A stretch of 64,000 bases of DNA from IGN2 sp964639955 (lineage in GTDB: Bacteria > Bacteroidota > Ignavibacteria > Ignavibacteriales > Ignavibacteriaceae). The notes beneath the pieces were generated by a model that made no database searches, had not been told where the DNA came from, and worked only from the letters and a program-made list of their open reading frames with translations. Each line of letters opens with the position of its first letter. Within the stretch, counting starts at the first letter, position 1. A program made the position numbers and the translations under genes. The stretch is taken from the NCBI GenBank assembly GCA_964639955.1, contig CAZXGJ010000006.1:21415-85414 (forward strand), read 5' to 3'. Of the stretch, positions 8,527 through 17,056 are shown in pieces.

Positions 8527-9063
8527 TCAATTCAGAGGCATCTGGAATGAGAAAGCAAGACTTTCTACGCCGGGATTTATTCTTCCGAGAGAAGCATTTG
8601 AAATATGACTGAAACCAACACTTACGTTGTAGTCGTTTTCAAGTTTCAAAATTATTTCTACCTGCGACCTGAATTCCAACGCAAAGCCAAGATCTTTACT
8701 ATTGCGTCTATGATATAGCCCGGGAGTAAAGCCTGGCGAGATATAAAGATTGGAAGAGATAGGTATGATATATAAAAATCCTACGTACAAAAATGCTGCT
8801 CCATCGTCATTCATCATTACACCACTCAATGGTTTTACGGGCAAAGGGAGCGAGTAAAAACGGAATTCAATTCTTCCTTCCAATGCAATATTAACATTCT
8901 GAATAACATCGAATCCCGCAATTGAAACGGACAGGTAGTTCTTCTCCCGGGAATCATCAATTGCGTCTTCACCGGTGAAAGCACTTACATCTGCCGGCAT
9001 AAAAATTAATTTTGAAAACAGACAGAAAAATATTTTTCTGACAAACAGAGATTTAGATATCAA
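8527..9063 (-). CDS. PagL-like lipid A 3-O-deacylase (acyloxyacyl hydrolase)
   Basis: Predicted outer-membrane beta-barrel that removes the 3-O acyl chain from lipid A. The 178-residue product ends with the diagnostic block GFSHISNASLGRINPGVESL, placing the presumed catalytic triad at H153, S155 and E167, the same H-x-S and +14 Glu spacing as Pseudomonas PagL (H126, S128, E140). Upstream, repeated amphipathic strands (GFALEFRSQVEIILKLEN) support a barrel, and the first 28 residues look like a signal peptide. The frame opens with TTG at 9063 without a clear ribosome binding site; the next ATG (9000) would cut into the signal, so the exact start is uncertain. Convergent with the transporter gene and separated by a terminator from PorV. 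Confidence 0.82.
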   Translation of the reverse strand: MISKSLFVRKIFFCLFSKLIFMPADVSAFTGEDAIDDSREKNYLSVSIAGFDVIQNVNIALEGRIEFRFYSLPLPVKPLSGVMMNDDGAAFLYVGFLYIIPISSNLYISPGFTPGLYHRRNSKDLGFALEFRSQVEIILKLENDYNVSVGFSHISNASLGRINPGVESLAFSFQMPLN

Positions 9064-9087
9064 AGTATTAAAAATAGTTTAAGTATT

Positions 9088-9119
9088 AAAAAATCCGTGC
9101 GGCTATTAACCGCACGGAT
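9088..9119 (-). terminator. Rho-independent terminator of the PorV operon
   Basis: On the minus strand ATCCGTGCGG (9119-9110), 7-nt loop, CCGCACGGAT (9102-9093) and then a T-run (complement of the A-run 9088-9092). It lies just after the stop of the PorV-like gene and ends the three-gene operon. Confidence 0.9.
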
Positions 9120-9154
9120 ATGAGAAATTTTACTTGCTCTTAAGCGGGAATTAG

Positions 9155-10195
9155 TTAGAATCCTAATGTTAGAGCAAATACGTGGTTGCCGTCAAAGAAT
9201 TTGGTATCTCTGAAGGCATAATCAACCTTCACTCCGAAGCCTTCGACTTCGTAGTTTATTCCAGCACCAGCAGTAAAGCCATAAATATAATTGCTTTCAC
9301 CAAAACTTTCTCCGGCGCCTGATGAGAACTGGTAACCGGCTCTTACAAAGAACAGGTTATTGTACCCATATTCACCACCAAATTTATATTCGTCACCTGA
9401 GAAGTTGTTATTTACGTAAGTGCCGCTAAACTGAAGTGTATTCATTTCATCAACTACCGGGCTGTAACCGGCAGCTAACTGAAAGTTAAACGGCATTTCG
9501 AATGGTGCAGAATCAACCTTATAGTACGTTGGAGGACGGTTAACGTTATTAATTTGTCCTTCCTGGTATAATCCTGAGCCGTCAAACTTCATTTCCGGTC
9601 CAAGATTCTTCAGTACAACTCCTATGCTTAAGCCATTAATATCTGCAAGATTCTGGTATATAACACCAAAATCAAAAGCTAAACCGGTTGCGCTTACATC
9701 TGCCATTCTTTCAGTTACAAGATTAGCAGTTAAACCAACAGAAATAGCATCGGTCAACATTCTGGAATAAGATAATCCCGCAGTAACCATAGTTGGAGAA
9801 AATACTTCTCCTGTCCCATCGGGGTTAGTAGTAGTGGTTACCTGGATATCTCCAACCGACAGTGCTTTGATGCTGAGCGCAATTGCACCGAAGCCTTCGA
9901 AGTTAGCCGCAACGGCACCGTACTCTACACCAATATCGGCGATGTACGACATATGCGAAAACAGCACATCGGCACTATTCTGCATATGAGATACACCGGC
10001 AGGATTCCAGAACAAAGCTTCTATACCGGAAATACCTACCAGGTTAGATTCGCCCATAGCTATACCACGGGGACCAACCGGAATCAACAGCTCGGAAGCA
10101 CCGGCTGTACCTGTTCGTTTTCCTCCTTCAGCAAATACATTAGCAATTGCCAGCGTAAGGACGAAAACCGAAATTAATTTTATTATTCTTTTCAT
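9155..10195 (-). CDS. PorV/PorQ-family outer-membrane protein
   Basis: A 346-residue FadL-like outer-membrane beta-barrel of the PorV/PorQ family. In T9SS, PorV receives cargo from the translocon and delivers it to the sortase or attachment complex. Visible features: signal peptide 1-22, then the family start AGASELLIPVGPRGIAMGESNLVG, the GIEALFWNPAGVS motif typical of PorV-type proteins, and alternating strands to a C-terminal aromatic residue (FALTLGF). It is the last gene of a minus-strand operon after the TonB-dependent receptor and a giant surface protein, with 32 bp between genes and an AAGCAAGGAG site before its ATG. Whether it serves the general T9SS or is dedicated to its neighbour is not decidable from sequence. 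Confidence 0.88.
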   Translation of the reverse strand: MKRIIKLISVFVLTLAIANVFAEGGKRTGTAGASELLIPVGPRGIAMGESNLVGISGIEALFWNPAGVSHMQNSADVLFSHMSYIADIGVEYGAVAANFEGFGAIALSIKALSVGDIQVTTTTNPDGTGEVFSPTMVTAGLSYSRMLTDAISVGLTANLVTERMADVSATGLAFDFGVIYQNLADINGLSIGVVLKNLGPEMKFDGSGLYQEGQINNVNRPPTYYKVDSAPFEMPFNFQLAAGYSPVVDEMNTLQFSGTYVNNNFSGDEYKFGGEYGYNNLFFVRAGYQFSSGAGESFGESNYIYGFTAGAGINYEVEGFGVKVDYAFRDTKFFDGNHVFALTLGF

Positions 10196-10227
10196 TTTTA
10201 CTCCTTGCTTTAAACTTTAACTTTCTA

Positions 10228-13200
10228 TTAGAATCTATCAAGAACTTGCTGTTCCTGAACGATCGCCAGTTTAAGTATCTTTGTCGTTCCAAGATCAGGT
10301 AATTCAATGTAAGCTATATACAATCCGCTTGCAACGGGCAAGCCATCATTATTTGCAAGATCCCATCTGAGGAATTGCCCATCGTCTTCTTTCTCTATAC
10401 TTCTCACGAGCACACCCGCAAGATTAAATATTCTAACCTTGGCGGATTTGGGTAGGTGAGTAAATGTTACAAAACGGTTGTATTTGTTTAATTCTTCCGT
10501 ATTTACACCGTAGTACGGATTAGGATATACATTGATTTGATCTACCTGATCTTTTGCAAGGCTGTTATCTACTTCGTAAGCAGGTACAGTAAATGTATAA
10601 TAATCGTTTGCGCTGTTTGGAATAGTAGCCCTGAATCTGAAAACTGTACCAACGTCCGGCCACTCATTTTCGCCACCACTGCCTTGAAACTGATTCCAGT
10701 TCATTATTACCATTCTGGCAAAATGTTCTATTTCAATATCGCCGGCATAGTTCGGATCAGATGAACGAATTACAGCTTGATTATATGCTTCTTCACCGGG
10801 GGCTGCACCTTCTTCCGGGAACATAAAATAAATCCAATCTGAGTATGGATCGTTTACTCCACCGGATGCCTGGTGATCCAGCTTGAAGTCGAAAATATCA
10901 TTTTCATTATCATCGAATATCCAGGGCATCATTCTTACATCATCAGCCGGGTTATCAAGATTGGGTCCAAGGTACCATAATGAAAATGGAACATCCACAA
11001 GTGCGCCGGTACTGAATGCCATCCAACCTTTACCGGCAGGATTACCGGGATCTCCGGTCCATCTCATTTCATAATTGTTCGGGATAATTTGCGACCATCT
11101 AGCACCATCGCGAGACCATCTCCCTAGTGCAGCTTGATGATCACCGATCGAAGGACCACCAGCAACGCAGAAGAAGTATCCGCCGCCTTCCTGCATCGGA
11201 TCATAACATCCGCTCAATGCACCGCCATTTAATGAGAGCAGTACATCTCTATACCAATCGGCAGAAACTCCCTTCATATCAGAACCTATCTGCGTTACCT
11301 CGTAAGTACATTCTGCGCCGGTAACTTCACCGTTTCCATTTGCCGTAATATCAAATCCCTTAAAGTCTAATGGTGCACCGATTACTCTGAATTGAATACC
11401 ATCAACTATTGGAGATTCAACATCAGCGTTCTGGTTTGTCTGTCCCTCAAGTATTCTTTCTCCGTTTCTTTCAATGTACCATACCACAACATCTTCTTCA
11501 CCTGTGGTATCTGTTTCAAATTCAACTGAATACTGATTACCTTCCTTAAAATTGGGATTTCTGGGGTCTATAACTATAGGATAAAGCATACCATCACTCG
11601 GCGGTAAGCTGGGATCGAAAACATTCTTGGATACAGTTAATGTATCACCGGCTTCTCCACCGAAAATTTCACCCGGATTCTTAGATTGGGGAACAACTGT
11701 AAGAATCTTTATCGGGTTTTCAAGGCTGTTCGGAACTGCCAATAAGTCAGGATTATAGTTATATGCAGTAACGGCAAAATAGTATCTGTTGCCGTTTACA
11801 AGCGGCAGCTGGTTAATCGCATCCTGTGTAATTTCAAGATATCGTTTTATTCCAGTATCGTTTCCAAACTGAACCGGAAGCTTAACCACAGAGCCTGTAG
11901 TAGGATCGAAAACGAAATCGGAGATTTTTCCCACACCATTTACTATATCAAAGGTGGCTATTCTCTTTCCTTCGCTAACACTTGCTGACTGGTTGGGCAA
12001 CTGGTATACATTGTAACCTTCGAAAGCATAACCTTTGGAGACAGAAGTTTCAGTCTCTGTTACCTTCTGAGAATTTTCACCCCAGTCGAGAATAATTTTT
12101 TTATCTAATGTAACGACTGCCACTTCAGGAGCCGGTGGAGGAACAGGCAAGTCAAAGAAGTTATCATATGCAACCTGTGCTATCTGATCATAAAATTTTA
12201 GCAATGAAATCGCTGAAATTCGATCTACACCTGGAATTGCACCTGCAACAATTTCTGCAACAACAACTTCCTGGGTATCTCCGGGAGCCATAACAAACGG
12301 ACCCGAAGCTTCGCCAATTCTTCTATCGCCCGGTGCCTGCAGCTGACCATCTACCCAGCCTTCACCGGTAGTTGGATCTCCTGACAGAACATAAGTTGTC
12401 GGTAAACCAGTAACCGGATTAATAAACGGATCACCCGTTAAACCAACTTTACCCTTCATAAAACGGTAGAACCGAACAGCACCTTCGGGATGTGAACCCA
12501 GAACCGGGTCGGTTACAGTTGCATCACCGCGAGTAAAGTAGTAAGCAGCGGTCATTGGAAGATTAATTTTACCAGGTCCAACAATCTGGTTCTTAAATAT
12601 TCCAAAATCTTCATCATCATCTATTCCATTTTTATTTCTGTCTTCGCCATCTACACCATCAACCAATGGACCCTGGAAGAAGTCGAATCCTACGGCTGGT
12701 GGAGGTAACGGATTATAAGTGGCATCATTGGCCTGTCCGTTATAGCAGTACATTAAGCTCAGGGTTGTGTCACTTCCTGCAAAATCATCGGTTGAGTTGC
12801 CAAGGTCAACATCAGACCACATCGAAACGTACATACTGTCAAATGTTCTGGGGTTGCCAAGAACATCAGTTTTATTTATCAGAATGAAGCGTCTGAAGAA
12901 CATACTTCCAAGAGCACCCGTCTGTGAATACGCCCAAACAGTTGCCTGCATTTCAATACCCATTGGTAATGCACCGTACAGGTTCTGTGTAGTACCCGGC
13001 TCTTGATCGTTTGCTACAAACCAGATTGTCTGGTCGGCGCCCGGTACTCCGGGTATATCTATATCAGGATCGTAAACCCCATCATCATCAACATCATCAA
13101 ATGGTGCACCTAAATCAGCGGGCCACTCAGTCCAATCAGTTTCATATTGTGCTCTTACATCAGCTTCAGATTTGCCCTCATCATTAGCTTCTACGGATAA

Positions 13201-13653
13201 ATCAACCGAAGGACCACCCGGAAATACAGTAGGTCTTACTCTGAAAATTCTTGCATCCGGATCGTCTGGTGGCACTACATTTCCTGCAGCATCAATCCAT
13301 CCACCCTGCAAGCCTTCACGGTATGTGGAGCCTCCAACGTGGGGATCTAATTCGTTAGGATCGTAAACATTTGCGCCCCATAGGAAACCAGATTGGAATA
13401 CTGCGGTTTTACCGCTTCCGATCGGGTATACCAAACCAGAATTAGTTTCAAATTCATCTATGTCTGATATACCGGTGTTTTTGAATACGGTTGATATGCT
13501 GTTAATATTCAAATAAGCTCTGATAGGTGAACCTGTTGGCTTATTCAAAGTAGTTCCTTTTTTACCCCCTTCGTCTTCTGCAAAAACACTGCTAATGGTA
13601 AGCAATGTAAGCAGTAAGACAGAGAACAGGATTTTTATTGATTTTGAATTCAT
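10228..13653 (-). CDS. Giant secreted surface protein with divergent T9SS tail
   Basis: A 1141-residue secreted protein: signal peptide 1-25 (ending VFA), an acidic DEGG linker, then long beta-rich regions with many Asp/Asn-rich stretches (DVDDDGVYDPDIDIPG, DGEDRNKNGIDDDEDFG) that look like calcium-binding loops, a fibronectin-like segment around 515-650 (VVTLDKKIILDWGENSQK), and a C-terminal FlgD/T9SS-like domain (INVYPNPYYGVN ... VRIFNLAGVLVRSIEKED ... GLPVASGLYIAYIE). The very end, REQQ-like VQEQQVLDRF, differs from the usual KKM-K tail of the other cargo here. It sits between the TonB-dependent receptor and PorV, suggesting a surface complex, perhaps a receptor partner or S-layer-like component. 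No enzyme motif is recognised. Confidence 0.8.
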   Translation of the reverse strand: MNSKSIKILFSVLLLTLLTISSVFAEDEGGKKGTTLNKPTGSPIRAYLNINSISTVFKNTGISDIDEFETNSGLVYPIGSGKTAVFQSGFLWGANVYDPNELDPHVGGSTYREGLQGGWIDAAGNVVPPDDPDARIFRVRPTVFPGGPSVDLSVEANDEGKSEADVRAQYETDWTEWPADLGAPFDDVDDDGVYDPDIDIPGVPGADQTIWFVANDQEPGTTQNLYGALPMGIEMQATVWAYSQTGALGSMFFRRFILINKTDVLGNPRTFDSMYVSMWSDVDLGNSTDDFAGSDTTLSLMYCYNGQANDATYNPLPPPAVGFDFFQGPLVDGVDGEDRNKNGIDDDEDFGIFKNQIVGPGKINLPMTAAYYFTRGDATVTDPVLGSHPEGAVRFYRFMKGKVGLTGDPFINPVTGLPTTYVLSGDPTTGEGWVDGQLQAPGDRRIGEASGPFVMAPGDTQEVVVAEIVAGAIPGVDRISAISLLKFYDQIAQVAYDNFFDLPVPPPAPEVAVVTLDKKIILDWGENSQKVTETETSVSKGYAFEGYNVYQLPNQSASVSEGKRIATFDIVNGVGKISDFVFDPTTGSVVKLPVQFGNDTGIKRYLEITQDAINQLPLVNGNRYYFAVTAYNYNPDLLAVPNSLENPIKILTVVPQSKNPGEIFGGEAGDTLTVSKNVFDPSLPPSDGMLYPIVIDPRNPNFKEGNQYSVEFETDTTGEEDVVVWYIERNGERILEGQTNQNADVESPIVDGIQFRVIGAPLDFKGFDITANGNGEVTGAECTYEVTQIGSDMKGVSADWYRDVLLSLNGGALSGCYDPMQEGGGYFFCVAGGPSIGDHQAALGRWSRDGARWSQIIPNNYEMRWTGDPGNPAGKGWMAFSTGALVDVPFSLWYLGPNLDNPADDVRMMPWIFDDNENDIFDFKLDHQASGGVNDPYSDWIYFMFPEEGAAPGEEAYNQAVIRSSDPNYAGDIEIEHFARMVIMNWNQFQGSGGENEWPDVGTVFRFRATIPNSANDYYTFTVPAYEVDNSLAKDQVDQINVYPNPYYGVNTEELNKYNRFVTFTHLPKSAKVRIFNLAGVLVRSIEKEDDGQFLRWDLANNDGLPVASGLYIAYIELPDLGTTKILKLAIVQEQQVLDRF

Positions 13654-13691
13654 ATTTCTATAACTCCTTTTTTATTCATCAGGTTGAAATT

Positions 13692-16600
13692 TTAATACTC
13701 TAACCTTATGCCGAATCTAATCTGTCTTGGCGGACCATAAATTACCGGCTGTGTTGTATAAGCAGCGCCCGTAGTAGCAGCATACCACTGCTGGTGGTAA
13801 TCAAGATTTAACGCGGTATATAATGCTGCGAAGTCTGGCCCATAAGTATTAACCTGTGTGCCGCCAAGATTAGGATCGCCTAGATACCCGTCATCGGTAT
13901 GTGTACCTGTGCGCAAGAAAACGTTCTGAACATTTTCTATATCAAATAAATTAATAACATAGAAGTAAATGTTAAGATTGAAAAGATCAGCAATACTGAA
14001 GGTCTTGTCAATTCTCATATCAACCTGGAAGTTTGCCGGAGACGTAGAATTATTCAACGGCTCTAACGGCTGCCTGTCTCTTGCATCTCCTTCAAGGTCT
14101 GCACCGCCTTTACCGGAGGTGTACGGATGACCAGTTGTGAAAGTACCAAGAAGAGTAAGACCTAATTCCTGCAGAATTGGTCCGCCATCGCCTTTACCAA
14201 AACGGTAATCGAAGTTCATCGCAGCTCTTATTGCCTGATTATATTCCAACGGGCTAATATACTGAGGCTCGAAAATAGTTACGCCATCAAGCGGGGCACC
14301 AACTATTCCTCTGTTGGAGTTCGGGAAAGAGCCGGTTCCTTTCGCATCGGTAAAAGTTATGTTACCATCAACCTTAAACCTCTCTACTCGGCGCATATTG
14401 TAAGATATTTCAATTCCTTTGGTAGTTGCAATATCACCGTTGGTGAGAATAAAATAACTGCCAAATGGTGATCCTTCTGCAGCAACAACCTGGTCGTATA
14501 CAATCTGGTCTTTAATATCCTTATAGAAGCCGGTTATATCAACTGATGCAAATTCACCAATCTGTTGTGTAAAACCAACTTCATATTGTGTGGTTCTGGT
14601 CGGTTGAATATCGAAACCAACTGGTGCAGGGATGAAAAATCCCCCGCCAACGTTAACACCAGTCGCATTTAGGCCCTGGTAAACGTCTCTTAACCTGGAT
14701 TGCTGAACAAACTTACCCCACTGTGCATGAAATACGGTTTGATCAGTTACAGGGAATGAAAAACCAAGACGCGGGCTAACATAATCCCTGGCTTCAGTTT
14801 GAACAACGCCGCTCGGTATTACATCCAGAGTTTGCTTAACCCATGTTAACTCCGGTCTTGTAGGATCAACAGGAATCCAGTTATCAATATCAATCCTATC
14901 GTACCTTAAACCAACGTTAATTATAAGATCATTATACTCAATTCTATCCTGAGCGTAAATACCGAGGAAGTTAGGATTCCTTGATTTTTCCCAATCCGGA
15001 ACTCCTTCATTAGTTTTTTCGCCAAGAGGGTTATAACCAAAATTATTAACTCCTTCTCTGCGAATTATGGTTTCCTTTCCAACCGGATCAGATGAATTTG
15101 CATCATCATTTATTTTGCTTGGAAGAGTTAGTAGTCTTTCATTACCAAATGAGAAATTGGCTATATCGTAATATTGATATTCTGCTCCAAATTTAATGTT
15201 GTGCTCTTTAGTAACCTGAGAAGTGAATGCCAGATTCAAATTAAGATTCTGCCTGTTATATTTCTGATACCCGGCGATGTTTGCACCATACGGGAAGAAG
15301 TTGAAAGTAAATATTGTTATCTGTGTTGGTGATATATACCTGTTAGCACCTGTAGAATCTTCATACGGCCAATCAAACCCGAATTCTTCATTGGCCTTAC
15401 CGTCGCCATATTCAAGCCAGCGATCTTTAAGATAAGGATCAAATCTATCGAGATTGCTGAACGAATATCCGCCGTTAAATTCAATAAATGAGTTTCCTGA
15501 AAACAGGTAGGTGAATTTAAGATTTCCCGCACCATCTTCAGTCTCAACCATTTCAGTTCTGCCTGTGTTAAGCAGGTTTCCAATCTGCGTTATGTTTCTT
15601 GTAGCTGACCAGGGGTTTGGAAAATCGCTTGAAGTGTATGTGCCAATTAATCTGATAATCGCAGGATTCAGGTCCAGAGTAAACGACGCTGTTCCTGTGT
15701 AGTTCTGAAGCCAGCTATTTGGCCGTGCACCGGCAGGATAAACGAAATTAATAGTATCGCCGGTGAGTGGATCTCCAATCAGACCAAGATTAATTCCCGG
15801 TAAGGGTTGGGGTGAAGCATCATTGATAAAATTATAATTGAATAATCCAAAGAATTTTATCTGCGGTGTAAACAATGGCCCGCTCAGTGTTACAATTGAT
15901 TCGTTGTAACCATACCAATAAGCACCAAGTGTTTTTTCACCACTATATCTGTCGCCGGATCCGTTAATTCCGATATTGTCTGTAATGTATTCAAGGGAGA
16001 ATCTCCAGTCCGGTGTTCCAGATTTAATCTGCTGACGAATGATACCGGAATTTGCGTTTCCATATTCGGCATTGTACCCGCCTGACTGAACGTTAATTTC
16101 TTCCAGAGCATCCTGAACTAAAGTAACTTGACGGCCACCGACCATCGGATCGGTGATGTTGGAACCCTCCAGATAGAAACCAACTTCATCCTGTCTTCCC
16201 CCACGGATAAATATCTGATTATCCTGAAGAACAACACCAGGAGTAGTAGCAAGAATATTATCAACACCTCTGATGGGAAGTGATTCAATATCCTCACTTG
16301 TTGTTATTCTGTTTGCATTTGTGTTGTATTTATTTACAAGTGGCTTCAGAGCAACTACTTCTACTGTGCCAACCTGAACACCTTCGGCGGGCAGTTCAAA
16401 ATTCAGCTCTGTTGTTAAGTCTGCGTTTATACGTACGTTAGAAATCGTTTTGGTCTGATATCCGATATAGGAACACTTAACCTCATAAACACCTGCTGTA
16501 AGGTTGAGGATAATGTATTCACCATTTACATCGGAGGCAGCACCGAAAGAAGTTCCAACAATAATAACGTTAGCTCCAATAAGAGCCTCACCCGATTCCT

Positions 16601-16694
16601 GATCTGTTATCTGGCCTCTTAACTTTCCGTATTGAGCCAGTGCTACTGCGGGCAAGAGCAGGAACAAAAAGAGAATTGTCGATATTCTGTGCAT
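13692..16694 (-). CDS. TonB-dependent receptor with CarboxypepD-like N-domain
   Basis: Outer-membrane active transporter, about 1000 residues from the start at 16694. Domains in order: signal peptide 1-21 (ending ALA), carboxypeptidase-regulatory-like beta-sandwich about 22-105 (GQITDQESGEALIGANVIIV), plug about 125-230 (IESLPIRGVDNILATTPGVV, FIRGGRQDEVGFYLEG, VQSGGYNAEYGNANSG), then a 22-strand-type barrel ending IRFGIRLEY. An in-frame ATG at 16706 exists, but GGAGAGAG lies directly before the second ATG (16694), which gives a standard signal. First gene of an operon with the giant surface protein and PorV (gaps 38 and 32 bp). Substrate unknown; no SusD homologue is present, so this is not a classical polysaccharide utilisation pair. 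Confidence 0.93.
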   Translation of the reverse strand: MHRISTILFLFLLLPAVALAQYGKLRGQITDQESGEALIGANVIIVGTSFGAASDVNGEYIILNLTAGVYEVKCSYIGYQTKTISNVRINADLTTELNFELPAEGVQVGTVEVVALKPLVNKYNTNANRITTSEDIESLPIRGVDNILATTPGVVLQDNQIFIRGGRQDEVGFYLEGSNITDPMVGGRQVTLVQDALEEINVQSGGYNAEYGNANSGIIRQQIKSGTPDWRFSLEYITDNIGINGSGDRYSGEKTLGAYWYGYNESIVTLSGPLFTPQIKFFGLFNYNFINDASPQPLPGINLGLIGDPLTGDTINFVYPAGARPNSWLQNYTGTASFTLDLNPAIIRLIGTYTSSDFPNPWSATRNITQIGNLLNTGRTEMVETEDGAGNLKFTYLFSGNSFIEFNGGYSFSNLDRFDPYLKDRWLEYGDGKANEEFGFDWPYEDSTGANRYISPTQITIFTFNFFPYGANIAGYQKYNRQNLNLNLAFTSQVTKEHNIKFGAEYQYYDIANFSFGNERLLTLPSKINDDANSSDPVGKETIIRREGVNNFGYNPLGEKTNEGVPDWEKSRNPNFLGIYAQDRIEYNDLIINVGLRYDRIDIDNWIPVDPTRPELTWVKQTLDVIPSGVVQTEARDYVSPRLGFSFPVTDQTVFHAQWGKFVQQSRLRDVYQGLNATGVNVGGGFFIPAPVGFDIQPTRTTQYEVGFTQQIGEFASVDITGFYKDIKDQIVYDQVVAAEGSPFGSYFILTNGDIATTKGIEISYNMRRVERFKVDGNITFTDAKGTGSFPNSNRGIVGAPLDGVTIFEPQYISPLEYNQAIRAAMNFDYRFGKGDGGPILQELGLTLLGTFTTGHPYTSGKGGADLEGDARDRQPLEPLNNSTSPANFQVDMRIDKTFSIADLFNLNIYFYVINLFDIENVQNVFLRTGTHTDDGYLGDPNLGGTQVNTYGPDFAALYTALNLDYHQQWYAATTGAAYTTQPVIYGPPRQIRFGIRLEY

Positions 16695-16706
16695 ATCTCT
16701 CTCCAT

Positions 16707-17056
16707 ATTAGTGAATAATGTTTATTAGTTTACTTAGTTAGTTAACAGGCAGTGTGTTATACTTAAATTCAACTTCCACCACTTAGTAAACATATTTTGA
16801 TGTAACTATATGTTGATTGCTTCTCATACTGCCAGAAAATTAAGCAGAAAAAAGCATAACGGAACGTTAAGTGTTAAAGTTGCTGACACACTGAATTAGA
16901 AAAGAGTAACTTTTGGTCATGAACCTCCATTTTATTAAAAAATATAATTATTATTAGTAACGTGCCAAAAATTATTGATAAAGTCAATACTTATTTTTAT
17001 TATTGGTTCCGCGTATATTTCACTTAAAAGGTCATAAATTCATTAAATACTTAAGC
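16707..17056. other. Intergenic region upstream of the TonB receptor operon
   Basis: About 350 bp of A/T-rich DNA that should contain the promoter for the receptor/PorV operon. Apart from one tiny open frame with a ribosome binding site on the minus strand (16867-16920), I see no hairpin, operator or gene. Confidence 0.4.
16867..16920 (-). other. Possible 17-codon leader ORF before the TonB receptor
   Basis: On the minus strand, GGAGG (16928-16924) precedes an ATG at 16920 by three bases; the frame reads MTKSYSFLIQCVSNFNT and stops at TAA. It lies about 170 bp upstream of the receptor start on the same strand. It may be a leader peptide, a decayed gene start or chance; no regulatory pattern such as repeated amino acids is visible. 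Confidence 0.2.

Noticed and set aside
10537..13366. Plus-strand open frames of 60-80 codons opposite the giant surface protein
   Set aside because: They lie fully inside a long, well-supported minus-strand gene and have no signal, ribosome binding site or family resemblance.
13692..16694. SusC of a polysaccharide utilisation locus
   Set aside because: The domain order is SusC-like, but no SusD, glycoside hydrolase or sugar sensor is adjacent; PorV and a surface protein follow instead.
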